From assembly GCA_964575455.1 (NCBI GenBank), contig CAZNRX010000001.1, positions 1 through 64,000 on the forward strand: a stretch of DNA of 64,000 nt, in the 5' to 3' direction. Made by a program: the position numbers and the translations under genes. The notes under the pieces are model-generated. The model had not been told where the DNA came from. It made no database searches and saw only the letters and a list, made by a program, of their open reading frames with translations. Each line of letters starts with the position of its first letter. The stretch's first letter is position 1. The DNA comes from SKLM01 sp964575455 (GTDB taxonomy: Bacteria; Chloroflexota; Anaerolineae; B4-G1). This document shows positions 49,261 to 58,165 of this stretch, piece by piece.

Positions 49261-50732
49261 TAAGGCGTTCCCTCCGCCTGCTCAACCTGAATGACGACCC
49301 ACAACTCGCTGCCGAAGAAGCCCTCCGGTCTTCTCATGCGCCACTTGCCCAGGTAGTGACCCGGCTTGGATGGCGCCTCCATGGGCACGGTGACCTCCAC
49401 CTCGGCGCCTGGTTCAACGGCCCCCACCGGGACCCCGAGCGGTGCCCCCATCCGATTTCCGTCGAAGAAGGCCACCTCGGTGTCCGCGGGCCATACGCAC
49501 GCCCCGTCGTTGCTCACCCGCCACGTCTTCTCGAAGGCCTGTCCGCCCTGGAGCGTGGTCTCATCGGGGATGGTCACGTCGGCCACGTAGGCGGCGCTCA
49601 GGCATATCTCCTCCTCGTCCTTGTCCACCAACACCACAGTGGCCTCGTAGTAGCCCTCCACCAGCTGGATGGTGATCCTGCCCTTGTCGCCTGGCCTCAG
49701 CCAGACCTTCTCTCCCTCTGCGCCGTCGATCAGCACCGTGGCCCCCGGGTCCTGATCCTGTCGCTTGGCCCAGAGTCGAGTCTCCTTGTTGTTCTCGATC
49801 TCCAGGACGAGCTCTCTGCCCTCATAGTCGAACGTGTACCCGTTGTCGGCCATCGGGGTCATGTCCAGGTCATCCGGCCCGGCCACGTCCAGCAGCCAGT
49901 TCACCAGCACCACGTGGATGACTGGAGTTGGTGGCGTGGGCTCTTGTGTCGGTGGCGTCTCGGTCGCTGTCGGCGTCTCAGTCGCTGTCGGCGTATTCGT
50001 CGGTGTCGGCGTGTTCGTTGGCGTCGGCGTCGGCGTAAGCTCTGGCCCGGCCAGCGTCACCCAGGCGTGGTACTCTTGCGCGCCCAAGGCCTCGATCAGG
50101 CGCCAGATCACGTCTGGCTCCGCCGCCACCGTGACGATGCTGGCGGGATAGGCGCGCGCGCCTGTGCCTCCTCTCAGGCTCAACATGCCGGCCTCGCCTT
50201 CCCCGTCTGGCGTCGCCGTTGCGATCTCGGACTCGGTCCCGCTGGACGTGCGCGCATCCACCACCCACACGTTGTCCGCGATCAGTGTGGTCGGAGGAAG
50301 CTCGCGCTCCTCGCGCGCGTAGAAGCCATAGATGTTCACCCTGTGGCCGGACCTGATCTGGCCGGCCACCATCTTGTCGAAATCGGCGGGAAAGCTCAGG
50401 ATCTCCAGCTCCAGGTTGGCGGGCCGCCACTCATCCCCAATCCTCGCTGCGGTCTCATCGTTCAGGATCTCTCCTGGCTCGACCACTCGCTTGGTGATCA
50501 GCTGTCTCCCGTCCTTCAGCTCTCGGAAGGCTCCTACGGCTGCTTGTGCCGACACCACCTCCGTTGTCACGTCATCCGGGCCCACCGTGACGTAGGTGTC
50601 GAGCCTCCTCTTCGCTACCAATACCTCTCGGGGCGATGGCGTAGGTTCTTCGGTGATGAAGTCTCTAACGGTCAGAGCGACGCCTACGGCCAGTAAGACG
50701 ATCGCGAAGCCTAGCAATAAAGCCCTTCTCAT
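49260..50732 (-). CDS. CpaB/RcpC-like Tad protein fused to an NBR1-type Ig-like domain
   Basis: A 490-residue exported protein. A single N-terminal helix (LLLGFAIVLLAVGVALTV), then an SAF/RcpC region (VLVAKRRLDTYVTVGPDD, LITKRVVEPGEIL, SGHRVNIYGFY), a Thr/Pro linker (about 235-265), a middle domain, and a C-terminal Ig-like domain near residues 380-485 (PDETTLQGGQAFEKTWRVSN, GACVWPADTEVAF, PGHYLGKWRM). The last is the NBR1-like fold known from many Chloroflexota surface proteins. CpaB normally contacts the secretin. As none is encoded here, the Ig domain may dock the pilus in the cell wall (inference). It overlaps tadZ by 68 bases. Confidence 0.8.
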   Translation of the reverse strand: MRRALLLGFAIVLLAVGVALTVRDFITEEPTPSPREVLVAKRRLDTYVTVGPDDVTTEVVSAQAAVGAFRELKDGRQLITKRVVEPGEILNDETAARIGDEWRPANLELEILSFPADFDKMVAGQIRSGHRVNIYGFYAREERELPPTTLIADNVWVVDARTSSGTESEIATATPDGEGEAGMLSLRGGTGARAYPASIVTVAAEPDVIWRLIEALGAQEYHAWVTLAGPELTPTPTPTNTPTPTNTPTATETPTATETPPTQEPTPPTPVIHVVLVNWLLDVAGPDDLDMTPMADNGYTFDYEGRELVLEIENNKETRLWAKRQDQDPGATVLIDGAEGEKVWLRPGDKGRITIQLVEGYYEATVVLVDKDEEEICLSAAYVADVTIPDETTLQGGQAFEKTWRVSNDGACVWPADTEVAFFDGNRMGAPLGVPVGAVEPGAEVEVTVPMEAPSKPGHYLGKWRMRRPEGFFGSELWVVIQVEQAEGTP

Positions 50733-51654
50733 ATTTCCTCCATGTCTTCGATCCGTATGTCAGCGAGAGGACCTGCTTTCCCAACTTGCCCTCGAAGCGG
50801 TCTGGCTGTCGTATCTCGGGCAGGTCGAGGGCGCTCTCTACCCGTGATAGGGAGAGGCTGTCCACGACGCCACCCTTCTTGTTGATGATGATCGAAGCCC
50901 TGTTGGGGTTCAGTTCATCGCTCAGCTTCTGAGCGTTCTCTACCGCGTCAATCCTCGGCGTGGCCATCGCGTACCATTGATCCACCTCCCCCTGCACGGC
51001 CCTGACCAGCCCGTGCGGCCAGGTGGTATCGACGATGGTGAGCACGTGGTTGTCGAGCTGCTCCTGGAGGTAGCGACCGATCTGGTGGACCGAGAGGTCC
51101 TGGCAGTTCTCGTAGTCCATCGGCATCAGCGTCACCCCCTTCCAACGGCCAGCTTCCACGTCCAGCTGGGTGGCCAGGTCGAAGAGATGGGGCATCTCCA
51201 GCCCCGTCAGGGCCGCCAGGGCAGAGACACCATAGGTGAACTCAACCACCACCGTCGGCATTCTGGTGCGCCGGGCGAAGTGGAGGGCGGTGTCGAGGGC
51301 CAGGGTGGTCTTTCCCGTGCCCCCCGAGTAGGACGCGAAGCCGACGACCATCTTCTCCGGAAGACGGGTCAGCTCGCCCCTCATCCGTTGCCCCTCCCGT
51401 ATCCAGTGCTCCGGCTGGGAGAGAAACTCATCGCTGCTGGCGAAGAGGATCTCCTGCTCGGCGAAGACGCGCCTCAACATCGCCACGTCATAGGGATGCT
51501 CCACGACGTCGTCGAAGTCGATAATAACCAGCTGCGCTTCCGGCAGCGTATCGTAGATCTGGCCCGTGAAGAGCGCTTCCTTCTGCTCGACGTCCTCCAT
51601 GTCCTCGAGGACGTCGAAAACCGCCAGGGCCTTGGTTGCGGTAAGGACTTTCAT
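50665..51654 (-). CDS. tadZ: TadZ/CpaE-like ParA-family ATPase
   Basis: A 329-residue MinD/ParA-type protein that places the Tad machine in the cell. An N-terminal receiver-like region (about 1-100) is followed by the deviant Walker A SYSGGTGKTTLALDTA, VVVEFTYGVSALAAL and TIVDTTWPHG (Walker B region), then a basic C-terminus. It is the first gene of the operon, behind a good promoter at 51708-51736. Confidence 0.82.
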   Translation of the reverse strand: MKVLTATKALAVFDVLEDMEDVEQKEALFTGQIYDTLPEAQLVIIDFDDVVEHPYDVAMLRRVFAEQEILFASSDEFLSQPEHWIREGQRMRGELTRLPEKMVVGFASYSGGTGKTTLALDTALHFARRTRMPTVVVEFTYGVSALAALTGLEMPHLFDLATQLDVEAGRWKGVTLMPMDYENCQDLSVHQIGRYLQEQLDNHVLTIVDTTWPHGLVRAVQGEVDQWYAMATPRIDAVENAQKLSDELNPNRASIIINKKGGVVDSLSLSRVESALDLPEIRQPDRFEGKLGKQVLSLTYGSKTWRKYEKGFIARLRDRLTGRRRRSDR

Positions 51655-51707
51655 GTTCTTCCCCTTTTCGTCATTGGGACGCTAGCTCGATGAAAGGACG
51701 ATGCGCT

Positions 51708-51736
51708 ATGATAGCATAGTTCCAGATGTAGTGCAA
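51708..51736 (-). promoter_or_regulatory. Promoter of the Tad operon
   Basis: On the minus strand TTGCAC (51736-51731), 17 bases, TATCAT (51713-51708), about 55 bases before the tadZ start. Confidence 0.75.
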
Positions 51737-51926
51737 ATCCTCCGGCCAGATCTTTCGTCGTCTCTCGCCAAACGGATCATCGTCAAGACATGGTTGCCCC
51801 GCTTGTCCGGGGCCCTTGGAGACAAGTATACCACCCCTGCGCCCCGCCTTGTGACGTGTGTCTGATCTCTTCCTGATGGAAGTCTGACAAATCTGACGTT
51901 TTTCTGACGCCAATCCTCCTTCGGAC

Positions 51927-51954
51927 TTTGCAAGATCCCGAGATGGTGTATAAT
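51927..51954 (+). promoter_or_regulatory. Promoter of the STAND ATPase cluster
   Basis: TTTGCA (51927-51932), 16 bases, perfect TATAAT (51949-51954), about 120 bases before the first start codon. Confidence 0.6.
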
Positions 51955-52072
51955 TGCACACGCTCCCGCTTTTCGACAACCGTAGTTCGCTTCCCCATGA
52001 CGTGGTCTGGGGATCACATCATCAAGAAGGTACGGCGAGGGGGTAACCGACATCGACGGCGAATCGGCTTCC

Positions 52073-55000
52073 ATGGCTCGGATATATGGCGCTGTTCGCA
52101 GCCTGGCGACTGAGCTTCTGAGGGACGTCAGGCTGAAGCTGCGCCGGTTGATCGTCACGCTTGTCCCCGGACGTTACTACGCCAGGTACAAGGCCAGCCT
52201 CGCCGCCCAGCTCGCGCACCTGGAGCTGCCCGGCAGGGAGAGATCGCTCGACCTGGAGGATGTCTATCTGCCGCTCCACCTCACCCAGCGCGGGCGTCCC
52301 AATCTCACCCAGCGCGGGCGTCCCAATGTCCGTGGGGAGGCCGGCGGGGCAGCTCTGACCACCATCGAAAACGCCCTGCTCCAATCGCCGCGCATAGCGG
52401 TTCTGGGGGGCCCTGGCTCTGGGAAGACCACGCTCTTGCGACACCTCGCCCTGATGGTCGCGCGCGACAGGCTCGCCCCGGAGCACGTGCGCAAGCTCAC
52501 GTTCACCCACCAGGATGAGGCCCTGGACCACCTCATCCCCATCTTCGTCTCCCTGCCCGATCTGGCCGGGAGTGGGGTCGGCGTGCTTCCCTATCTCGTC
52601 GACCTGTTCGCCGGGCACGGCTTCCCCGACGCGGGTCGCTTCCTCCGCGATCACTTGAACGACGGTCAATGCTTGCTGCTGCTGGACGGGCTCGATAGAG
52701 TGGCCGGTGGGGAACGGCGACGGCGGATCGTCGATCAGGCCGATGCCCTCGCCACGAGATCCAGGAGAAGAAACCAGATCGTGGTCAGCTCCCGGCCGGT
52801 TGGCCGTGACCGCCCGTTGGAGGGGTTCGCCCAGCTGGAGCTCGCCCCCCTGGATGATGAGGACGTGAGGCGCTTCGTCACGCGCTGGTTCGCCGATCAA
52901 TCGCCCATCGCTGATGACCTGCTGGCCCTCCTGGAGCGCAGCCCCCGCGCGCGCTCGATGGCGACCAACCACCTTCTTCTCTCGACGCTGACCGTCGCCC
53001 GCGAGCGGGAGGCGCATTCTCGCGCCCGCGGCGTCGTTCTCTACCAGACGTGCGTGGAGATACTTCTTTCTCAACCGTATGTAGGGCGGGTTTCCATACC
53101 CGCCGAACGTGCTCAGGTTGAACCAACTCTCCAGCCAGGTCCCTCAAGAGCATGCGCGCCTCTGCTCGGGGAGGAGCGCGACAACGCCCTGGAGCGGTCT
53201 GTCCAGCGACTCGCCTACCGCGTCCACCGCCACAGGCGTTCTCGTTTCTCGACGGAGGAGCTGTCGGCCGTGAGCGACGGCCGGTATGAGGCCGGGGAGC
53301 TCCTGACCGCGCTCCTGGAGACGAGGCTGCTGCGTCGAGCGTCCGAGGATGCCTATGCCTTCCTGCACCCGCTGCTGCGCGAGTACCTTGCCGCGAAGGA
53401 GATCCACGAGGGCCAGGGGGTCTCCGCAGTCGTCGAGTGCGTTGACGACCCCTGGTGGCGCGAGGTGATCGTGATGCTGGCCGGGCTGCAGAGGGAGGCC
53501 TCCGATCTCGTCGAGGCCATCCTCGCGCGGGGCGAGCAGCAGGACGAGGCCCTGCTCCTGGCCGCCCGCTGCCTCCACGATGCTGATCGCACCGACGGGG
53601 GCTTGAGGCCGAGGGTGCGGGCTAGGTTGTTCAAGATCTTCGAGCGGGACGAGCCTGCCCTCTGGTCCCGTGCCGCTGTGGCCATCGCCGGGTTGGAGGG
53701 CCAGACCACCGAGCGCGCCTTCAGCGATCTCCTGAGGAGCGACGATCCCCCGCTCCGCAGGGGGGCGGCGAGCGCCCTTGGCCGCATCTGTGAGGACTGG
53801 AGCGTGGCCCCCCTCGTTGCGGCGCTGGGCGACCCCGCCGCCGAGGTGCGCGGGCGGGCGGCCTGGGCGCTGGGGCGGCTCGGCGACGGGCGGGCGGTCT
53901 ATCCGCTCCTCAAGCTGCTGGGCGACGACAGCGCCGACGTCCGCCGCGAGGCCATCCAAGCCCTGGGAGCCATCGGCGAGCCGGCGCTCTCGCCCCTCAT
54001 GGGCGCGCTCGGCGACGCTGCGGATCGCGTGCCCGGTCGGGCGGCTGAGGCCCTCGGGCGCGTGGGCGTCCCCGCTATCCAGCCCCTCATCGACGCCCTG
54101 GCCAGCCAGAGGCGCGAGGTGCGGGAGGGGGCCGTCGTGGCCCTCGCCGAGATCGGCGCGCCAGCGGTTAATCCCCTTATTGAGGCGCTTCAGAGTCAAC
54201 GGCCCGCCGTTCGCCGTGGGGCCGTGGCCGCCCTCGGTCGGATCGGTGACCGGGAGGCCATATGGTGCATCATCGAGGCCCTGGACGACGAGGAGCCCAC
54301 GGTGCGCGAGCAGGTGCTGACCACCCTGGTCGAGATGGGCGCCCCGGCCGTGCTCCCCCTCGTCGAGTCCCTCACGGACAAGAGGCGCGTGGTGAGCGAG
54401 GGGGCGGAGGAAGCCCTCGTGAAGATCGGTGAGCGCGCCATAGACGGCCTCCTCCAGTCGCTGGGGGATGAGAGGCGAGCGCTTCGCTGGGCCGTGGTCA
54501 GGGTGCTGGCGGCCATCGGTGCTCGCCATCCAGATGTGGTGGTCAGGCTCGGCGAGGTCCTGAGCGACGAGAGAGAGACAGTGCGCCAGAGCGCGGTCAA
54601 GACCCTGGCCCGCATCGGCAGCGATCCCGCCATTGAGGCCCTCGTCGGGGTGTTGCAGACCGAGAGCGATGCGGTGCGCCGGGAGGCGATGGACGGGCTT
54701 CTCGGCTTGAGCAGCGACCGTGTGGTGCAGAAGCTGCGCCAGGCCCTCGAGGAGGGCGCCAGCCCGGGGCGCATCATCGACTTGGCCGGCAGAATCGAGA
54801 GCCGATCAGCTCGCGACTTCCTGCGGGAGTTGCTGGAGAGCGAGGATCGCGCCATCCGCCAGCGAGCGGCCCTCGCCCTGGAGACCGATGAGGGCAGCGG
54901 GCTGTACTACTACCGGGCCTGGGAGCGGAGGATTGAGGAGTACCTCTACGAGCACGGCATCTTCACCACCGGCATGCTGGGGGACACACCCAGCAACCTC

Positions 55001-56665
55001 CGTGCCGTCCTCCTCCAGCGCTACGTCAACAGCCATCCAGAGACCGATGTAACCTTCGAAGCGGAGACCGGCATCCTCCGACTGAACGCCTTCTCCAGCG
55101 CCCGGAAGATCATCGAGTACTGGAACAGGGCCAGCCACAACCTCGGGGATGAGGTGGAGCTCTCGGGGCAGATGTTCGGCGAGTGCGTCACCGGCCTGAC
55201 CGATGAGCTTTGCGACATGTTGGACGTGAGGGTCACCGGGGCCGAGAGCGAGGGCCGGCTCTATGCCTTCGCCCTCGATGTCTCCTCCGTCGTCGAGCGC
55301 ACCAACCTGCCCGAGGGGGTGCCCCTCGTCTTCCTCCGCCGCGAGACGCTCGAGGAGAGGGACCTCGACAGCCTGCGCTCGCTCCTGCCGAAGATGAAGA
55401 TATTCCATAGGACCGCCCTGCTCGTGCTATTCAGTCAGGGTGAGCAGCTCAGCCAGGCCAGGCGGCTGCTCGACGACAGGCTGTGCGACATCCACGCCTT
55501 CGACGTCATCCTCCTGGGGCGGAGGGATATCCAGCGCATCGTCACCGCCAAGGACGCCCAGAAGGCGCTGCGCTTCACCATCTGTGCCCAGGCCGATCTG
55601 ACCCTCCTCTCCCCCTACAGCTTCGACGAGCCGGCCTCGCGTATGCTCTTCTTCGGCCGCGAGTTCGAGATCAGGACCATGACCCAGGCCATCGACAACA
55701 GCTCGGTCGCCGTCCTGGGGGGGCGAAGGATCGGCAAGACCTCCATCCTCCACCGGGTGGCGGGGCTGCTGGAGGAATCGCGCGCCTGCTACTACCTGGA
55801 TTGTCACCCCATACGGAACTACGACGTTCTCTTCCGCACCCTGGCCTACCGCTGGCCCTCCGTCGGGCGCCTGGCGCCGGAGCCGGTCAGCTTCCACTCC
55901 GTCGTGGCCGAGCTGCGTGATGACGGCCCGCTCATTCTCGTGCTGGACGAGATCGACGCCCTGCTCCGCTTCGACATCCAGCATGACGAGCTGCTCTTCA
56001 AGACCTTCCGCAGCCTCTCGCAGGAGGGCCAGTGCCGCTTCATCTTCAGCGGCGAGCGCGTGCTGAGCAACCAGTTGAAGTACGGCTCCAAGTCCCCTCT
56101 CTTCAACTTCTGTGGTCAGCGCATCCCCCTGGGCTACCTGGAGCCCAAGAGCGCGACCAGGCTCATCGTGGAGCCCATGGGCTGGATGAACATCGACCTG
56201 CGGGATAGGGAGCGCATCGTCGCGGGCATCCTCGATCTCTCCTCCTGCCATCCTCGCCTGGTGCAGTACATCTGCCACAGCCTGATCAAGCAGATCAACC
56301 GGGAAGGCGTGCGCTATATCACCGAGGAGCACCTCCAGCGCATCGCCGGGTCGAACGAGCTTCAGGACGAGTACCTACACACCGTATGGGGCGACGCCAC
56401 CCCCTTCGAGCGCGCTCTCACCCTGGCCCTGGAGGAGACGTCGTTTACCCAGGATGATATTCGGGCGGCCTTGGACAGGTGGAATATCCCCTATACCTGG
56501 AGGAAGCTGAAGGCTGCCTTGCACAACCTGGAGATCTGTTCCGTCCTGGAGCGGGATGATGGCACCTTCCGCTTCGTGCCCGAGCACTTCCCCCGGATCG
56601 CCAGGGAAAGTCTGGACATTGAGATGGAGATCAACTCCTGGAGGAGGCGGATGACAAGTGGGTAG
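52073..56665 (+). CDS. NACHT - HEAT repeat - second STAND ATPase protein
   Basis: A 1530-residue NLR-like protein. Residues about 105-420 are a NACHT NTPase (Walker A GGPGSGKTT 112-120, Walker B LLLLDGLDRV 201-210). About 560-930 are HEAT/PBS-lyase repeats (ADVRREAIQALGAIGE, AEVRGRAAWALGRLGD). A further region of about 200 residues follows. From about 1195 there is a second ATPase with FFGREFEI, GGRRIGKTS and LILVLDEIDAL. Bacterial NACHT and AAA proteins with repeat sensors often act in phage defence or regulation; the role here is inferred only. An in-frame 24-bp duplication (52280-52327, LTQRGRPN twice) and a hairpin repeat (53085-53104) lie in the N-terminal half. It overlaps the next gene by eight bases. 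Confidence 0.8.
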   Translation: MARIYGAVRSLATELLRDVRLKLRRLIVTLVPGRYYARYKASLAAQLAHLELPGRERSLDLEDVYLPLHLTQRGRPNLTQRGRPNVRGEAGGAALTTIENALLQSPRIAVLGGPGSGKTTLLRHLALMVARDRLAPEHVRKLTFTHQDEALDHLIPIFVSLPDLAGSGVGVLPYLVDLFAGHGFPDAGRFLRDHLNDGQCLLLLDGLDRVAGGERRRRIVDQADALATRSRRRNQIVVSSRPVGRDRPLEGFAQLELAPLDDEDVRRFVTRWFADQSPIADDLLALLERSPRARSMATNHLLLSTLTVAREREAHSRARGVVLYQTCVEILLSQPYVGRVSIPAERAQVEPTLQPGPSRACAPLLGEERDNALERSVQRLAYRVHRHRRSRFSTEELSAVSDGRYEAGELLTALLETRLLRRASEDAYAFLHPLLREYLAAKEIHEGQGVSAVVECVDDPWWREVIVMLAGLQREASDLVEAILARGEQQDEALLLAARCLHDADRTDGGLRPRVRARLFKIFERDEPALWSRAAVAIAGLEGQTTERAFSDLLRSDDPPLRRGAASALGRICEDWSVAPLVAALGDPAAEVRGRAAWALGRLGDGRAVYPLLKLLGDDSADVRREAIQALGAIGEPALSPLMGALGDAADRVPGRAAEALGRVGVPAIQPLIDALASQRREVREGAVVALAEIGAPAVNPLIEALQSQRPAVRRGAVAALGRIGDREAIWCIIEALDDEEPTVREQVLTTLVEMGAPAVLPLVESLTDKRRVVSEGAEEALVKIGERAIDGLLQSLGDERRALRWAVVRVLAAIGARHPDVVVRLGEVLSDERETVRQSAVKTLARIGSDPAIEALVGVLQTESDAVRREAMDGLLGLSSDRVVQKLRQALEEGASPGRIIDLAGRIESRSARDFLRELLESEDRAIRQRAALALETDEGSGLYYYRAWERRIEEYLYEHGIFTTGMLGDTPSNLRAVLLQRYVNSHPETDVTFEAETGILRLNAFSSARKIIEYWNRASHNLGDEVELSGQMFGECVTGLTDELCDMLDVRVTGAESEGRLYAFALDVSSVVERTNLPEGVPLVFLRRETLEERDLDSLRSLLPKMKIFHRTALLVLFSQGEQLSQARRLLDDRLCDIHAFDVILLGRRDIQRIVTAKDAQKALRFTICAQADLTLLSPYSFDEPASRMLFFGREFEIRTMTQAIDNSSVAVLGGRRIGKTSILHRVAGLLEESRACYYLDCHPIRNYDVLFRTLAYRWPSVGRLAPEPVSFHSVVAELRDDGPLILVLDEIDALLRFDIQHDELLFKTFRSLSQEGQCRFIFSGERVLSNQLKYGSKSPLFNFCGQRIPLGYLEPKSATRLIVEPMGWMNIDLRDRERIVAGILDLSSCHPRLVQYICHSLIKQINREGVRYITEEHLQRIAGSNELQDEYLHTVWGDATPFERALTLALEETSFTQDDIRAALDRWNIPYTWRKLKAALHNLEICSVLERDDGTFRFVPEHFPRIARESLDIEMEINSWRRRMTSG
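52280..52327. repeat. 24-bp tandem duplication in the NACHT gene
   Basis: Two identical units (52280-52303 and 52304-52327) encoding LTQRGRPN twice, just before the NACHT domain. Exact identity suggests a recent event. Confidence 0.9.
53085..53104. repeat. Hairpin repeat inside the NACHT gene
   Basis: GGCGGGT (53085-53091), loop TTCCAT, ACCCGCC (53098-53104), perfect 7-bp stem, within PYVGRVSIPAERAQ at about residues 336-349. The wording (TGTAGGGCGGGT...) looks like a typical intergenic repeat, yet it is read in frame. Confidence 0.75.
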
Positions 56666-57944
56666 AATCTTTAGGACCGAGGGGCCGGTGCTCCAGAAGG
56701 AGCCTCACCTTTACGTCGAACGGGCTGAGGATCGCGACATCGTCTCGGAGGTCAGGCGAGGGAACTACGTCACGCTCATCGGGGCCAGGCAGACCGGGAA
56801 GACCAGCGTTCTGCTCAGCCTCCGCCGCCTGCTCCTGGAGGAGGGGCACATCCCCGTCTACCTCGACCTTTCGCCCGCCAGGGACAGGGATCGGGAGGGG
56901 TGGTATCGTTACTTCCACAGTGTTCTGCAGGGCCAGCTCAAGCGGGACAACGCGGGCGTCTCCGTGCCCCACATGCGGGATCAGCTCGACTTCCGCGAGG
57001 CCTTGCGGCACATCTCCCTCGATCTGCCGCCGTCCCAGCAGGTCGTCATCATGTTGGACGAGGTGAGCGCCCTGCCGCTGGACGTCTCCGATCTCTTCTT
57101 CAGCACCATTCGCACCGTCTTCAACGAGCGGGAGACCTTCCCGGAATTCCAGCGCTACGTCTTCGTCATGGCCGGCGCTTTCATCCCGGAGGAGCTGGTG
57201 CAGGATCCCGTCATCTCCCCGTTCAACATCGCCAGTCAGCTCTACACCAGCGACGCCGACCGCGAGGGCCTGGCCGGCCTGGTGCAGAATCTGGAGAAGG
57301 CCGGCTGCCCCCCGTCGGACCAGGTCGTCGGGAGGGTCTACTATTGGACCGGGGGACATCTCTACCTGACGCAGCGTCTCTGCTCCATCCTGGCCCGGGA
57401 GGAGCCGTCTGAGCTCACGCCCGAGATGGTCGACGCCGCTGTGGACGAGGTCCTCAGTGACAGAAACATCGAGCACGTCTACGGTGAGCTCGACGAGTTG
57501 CCGGACGGGAAGAGGAACGTGAAGAGGGTCCTGGAGGGGGACCGACCGCTCCGCTTCAGCCGCGCCAGCCGGGTCGTCGCGGAGCTTGATCTCATCGGGG
57601 TGATCAAACCGGACGCCGATGGCTGCTGCCGGGTGCGGAACGCCATCTATAGGAAGGCCCTGGCGGAGAAGTACAACGACCTGAGCGCGGGCGACGTAGG
57701 CGAGCTGACGAGATTGGAGAACGAGCTCTTCGAGTACTTCTGCCGCAACGTCAATCGCACCTGTTCCAAGTACGAGATCGCGAAGGCCATCTGGGGGGAG
57801 ACCGCCTGGGAGGAGCGCAGCATCGAGGACCGCATCTACCGCCTGGTGGCCCGCGTGCGGGACAAGCTGGACGCGGACCCGGCGAACACGCTCCAGATCA
57901 AGACCGTGCACGGCCGCGGCTACAAGCCAAAGAGGATGGGATGA
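56658..57944 (+). CDS. AAA-like (STAND) ATPase with C-terminal OmpR-type winged helix
   Basis: A 428-residue protein. It begins GRIFRTEGPVLQKEPHLYVERAED, then Walker A IGARQTGKTSVLLSL (near residue 40), Walker B VVIMLDEVSAL (near 135), a sensor region, and residues about 355-428 with a winged helix (SKYEIAKAIWGE, IEDRIYRLVARVRDKL, LQIKTVHGRGYKPKRMG) like OmpR/PhoB. DNA binding controlled by an NTP switch is the natural reading. It is paralogous to the gene at 58162 and overlaps genes on both sides (GTG start inside the NACHT gene end; ATGA with the next). Confidence 0.82.
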   Translation: MGRIFRTEGPVLQKEPHLYVERAEDRDIVSEVRRGNYVTLIGARQTGKTSVLLSLRRLLLEEGHIPVYLDLSPARDRDREGWYRYFHSVLQGQLKRDNAGVSVPHMRDQLDFREALRHISLDLPPSQQVVIMLDEVSALPLDVSDLFFSTIRTVFNERETFPEFQRYVFVMAGAFIPEELVQDPVISPFNIASQLYTSDADREGLAGLVQNLEKAGCPPSDQVVGRVYYWTGGHLYLTQRLCSILAREEPSELTPEMVDAAVDEVLSDRNIEHVYGELDELPDGKRNVKRVLEGDRPLRFSRASRVVAELDLIGVIKPDADGCCRVRNAIYRKALAEKYNDLSAGDVGELTRLENELFEYFCRNVNRTCSKYEIAKAIWGETAWEERSIEDRIYRLVARVRDKLDADPANTLQIKTVHGRGYKPKRMG

Positions 57945-58165
57945 GCCACAGAGCAGGCGCTGCCGCACCCGCGAGGGAAAGCCAAGTGACCGGAGCCCCC
58001 AGCACCCAGGCAAATCGCAGCCAGGCAGATCGCAGCCAGGCAAATCGGAGCCAGGCAGATCGCAGCCAGGCAGATCGCAGCCAGGCAGATCGCAGCCAAG
58101 CAGGTCGAAGCGAGGTAGGCTGGAGCGCCAGCATCCTGCTGGCCACCCCGGGGAGCACGAAGTGA
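57941..58165 (+). CDS. Small repeat-coded ORF linking the two ATPase genes
   Basis: A 74-codon frame whose ATG overlaps the upstream stop (ATGA) and whose stop overlaps the downstream start (GTGA), so ribosomes could pass through all three. Most of it is seven copies of a 15-bp unit giving SQADR or SQANR. Neither a ribosome-binding site nor similarity to any family is seen. It may be a coupling spacer made by repeat growth rather than a functional protein. Confidence 0.4.
   Translation: MSHRAGAAAPARESQVTGAPSTQANRSQADRSQANRSQADRSQADRSQADRSQAGRSEVGWSASILLATPGSTK
58006..58113. repeat. 15-bp tandem repeat, about seven copies
   Basis: Unit CAGGCARATCGCAGC with minor changes, period 15 (five codons), decaying into CAAGCAGGTCGAAGCG at the end. 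It keeps the linking frame open. Confidence 0.9.

Larger units (their letters stand above)
51655..52072. other. Divergent intergenic region between Tad operon and STAND ATPase genes
   Basis: About 418 bases without a gene. It holds a minus promoter (51708-51736), a GC-rich hairpin GCCCCG/CGGGGC near 51794-51814 and a plus promoter (51927-51954). Short palindromic stretches at 51864-51912 (TCTGACAAATCTGACGTTTTTCTGAC-like direct repeats of TCTGAC) could be operator sites. Confidence 0.5.
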
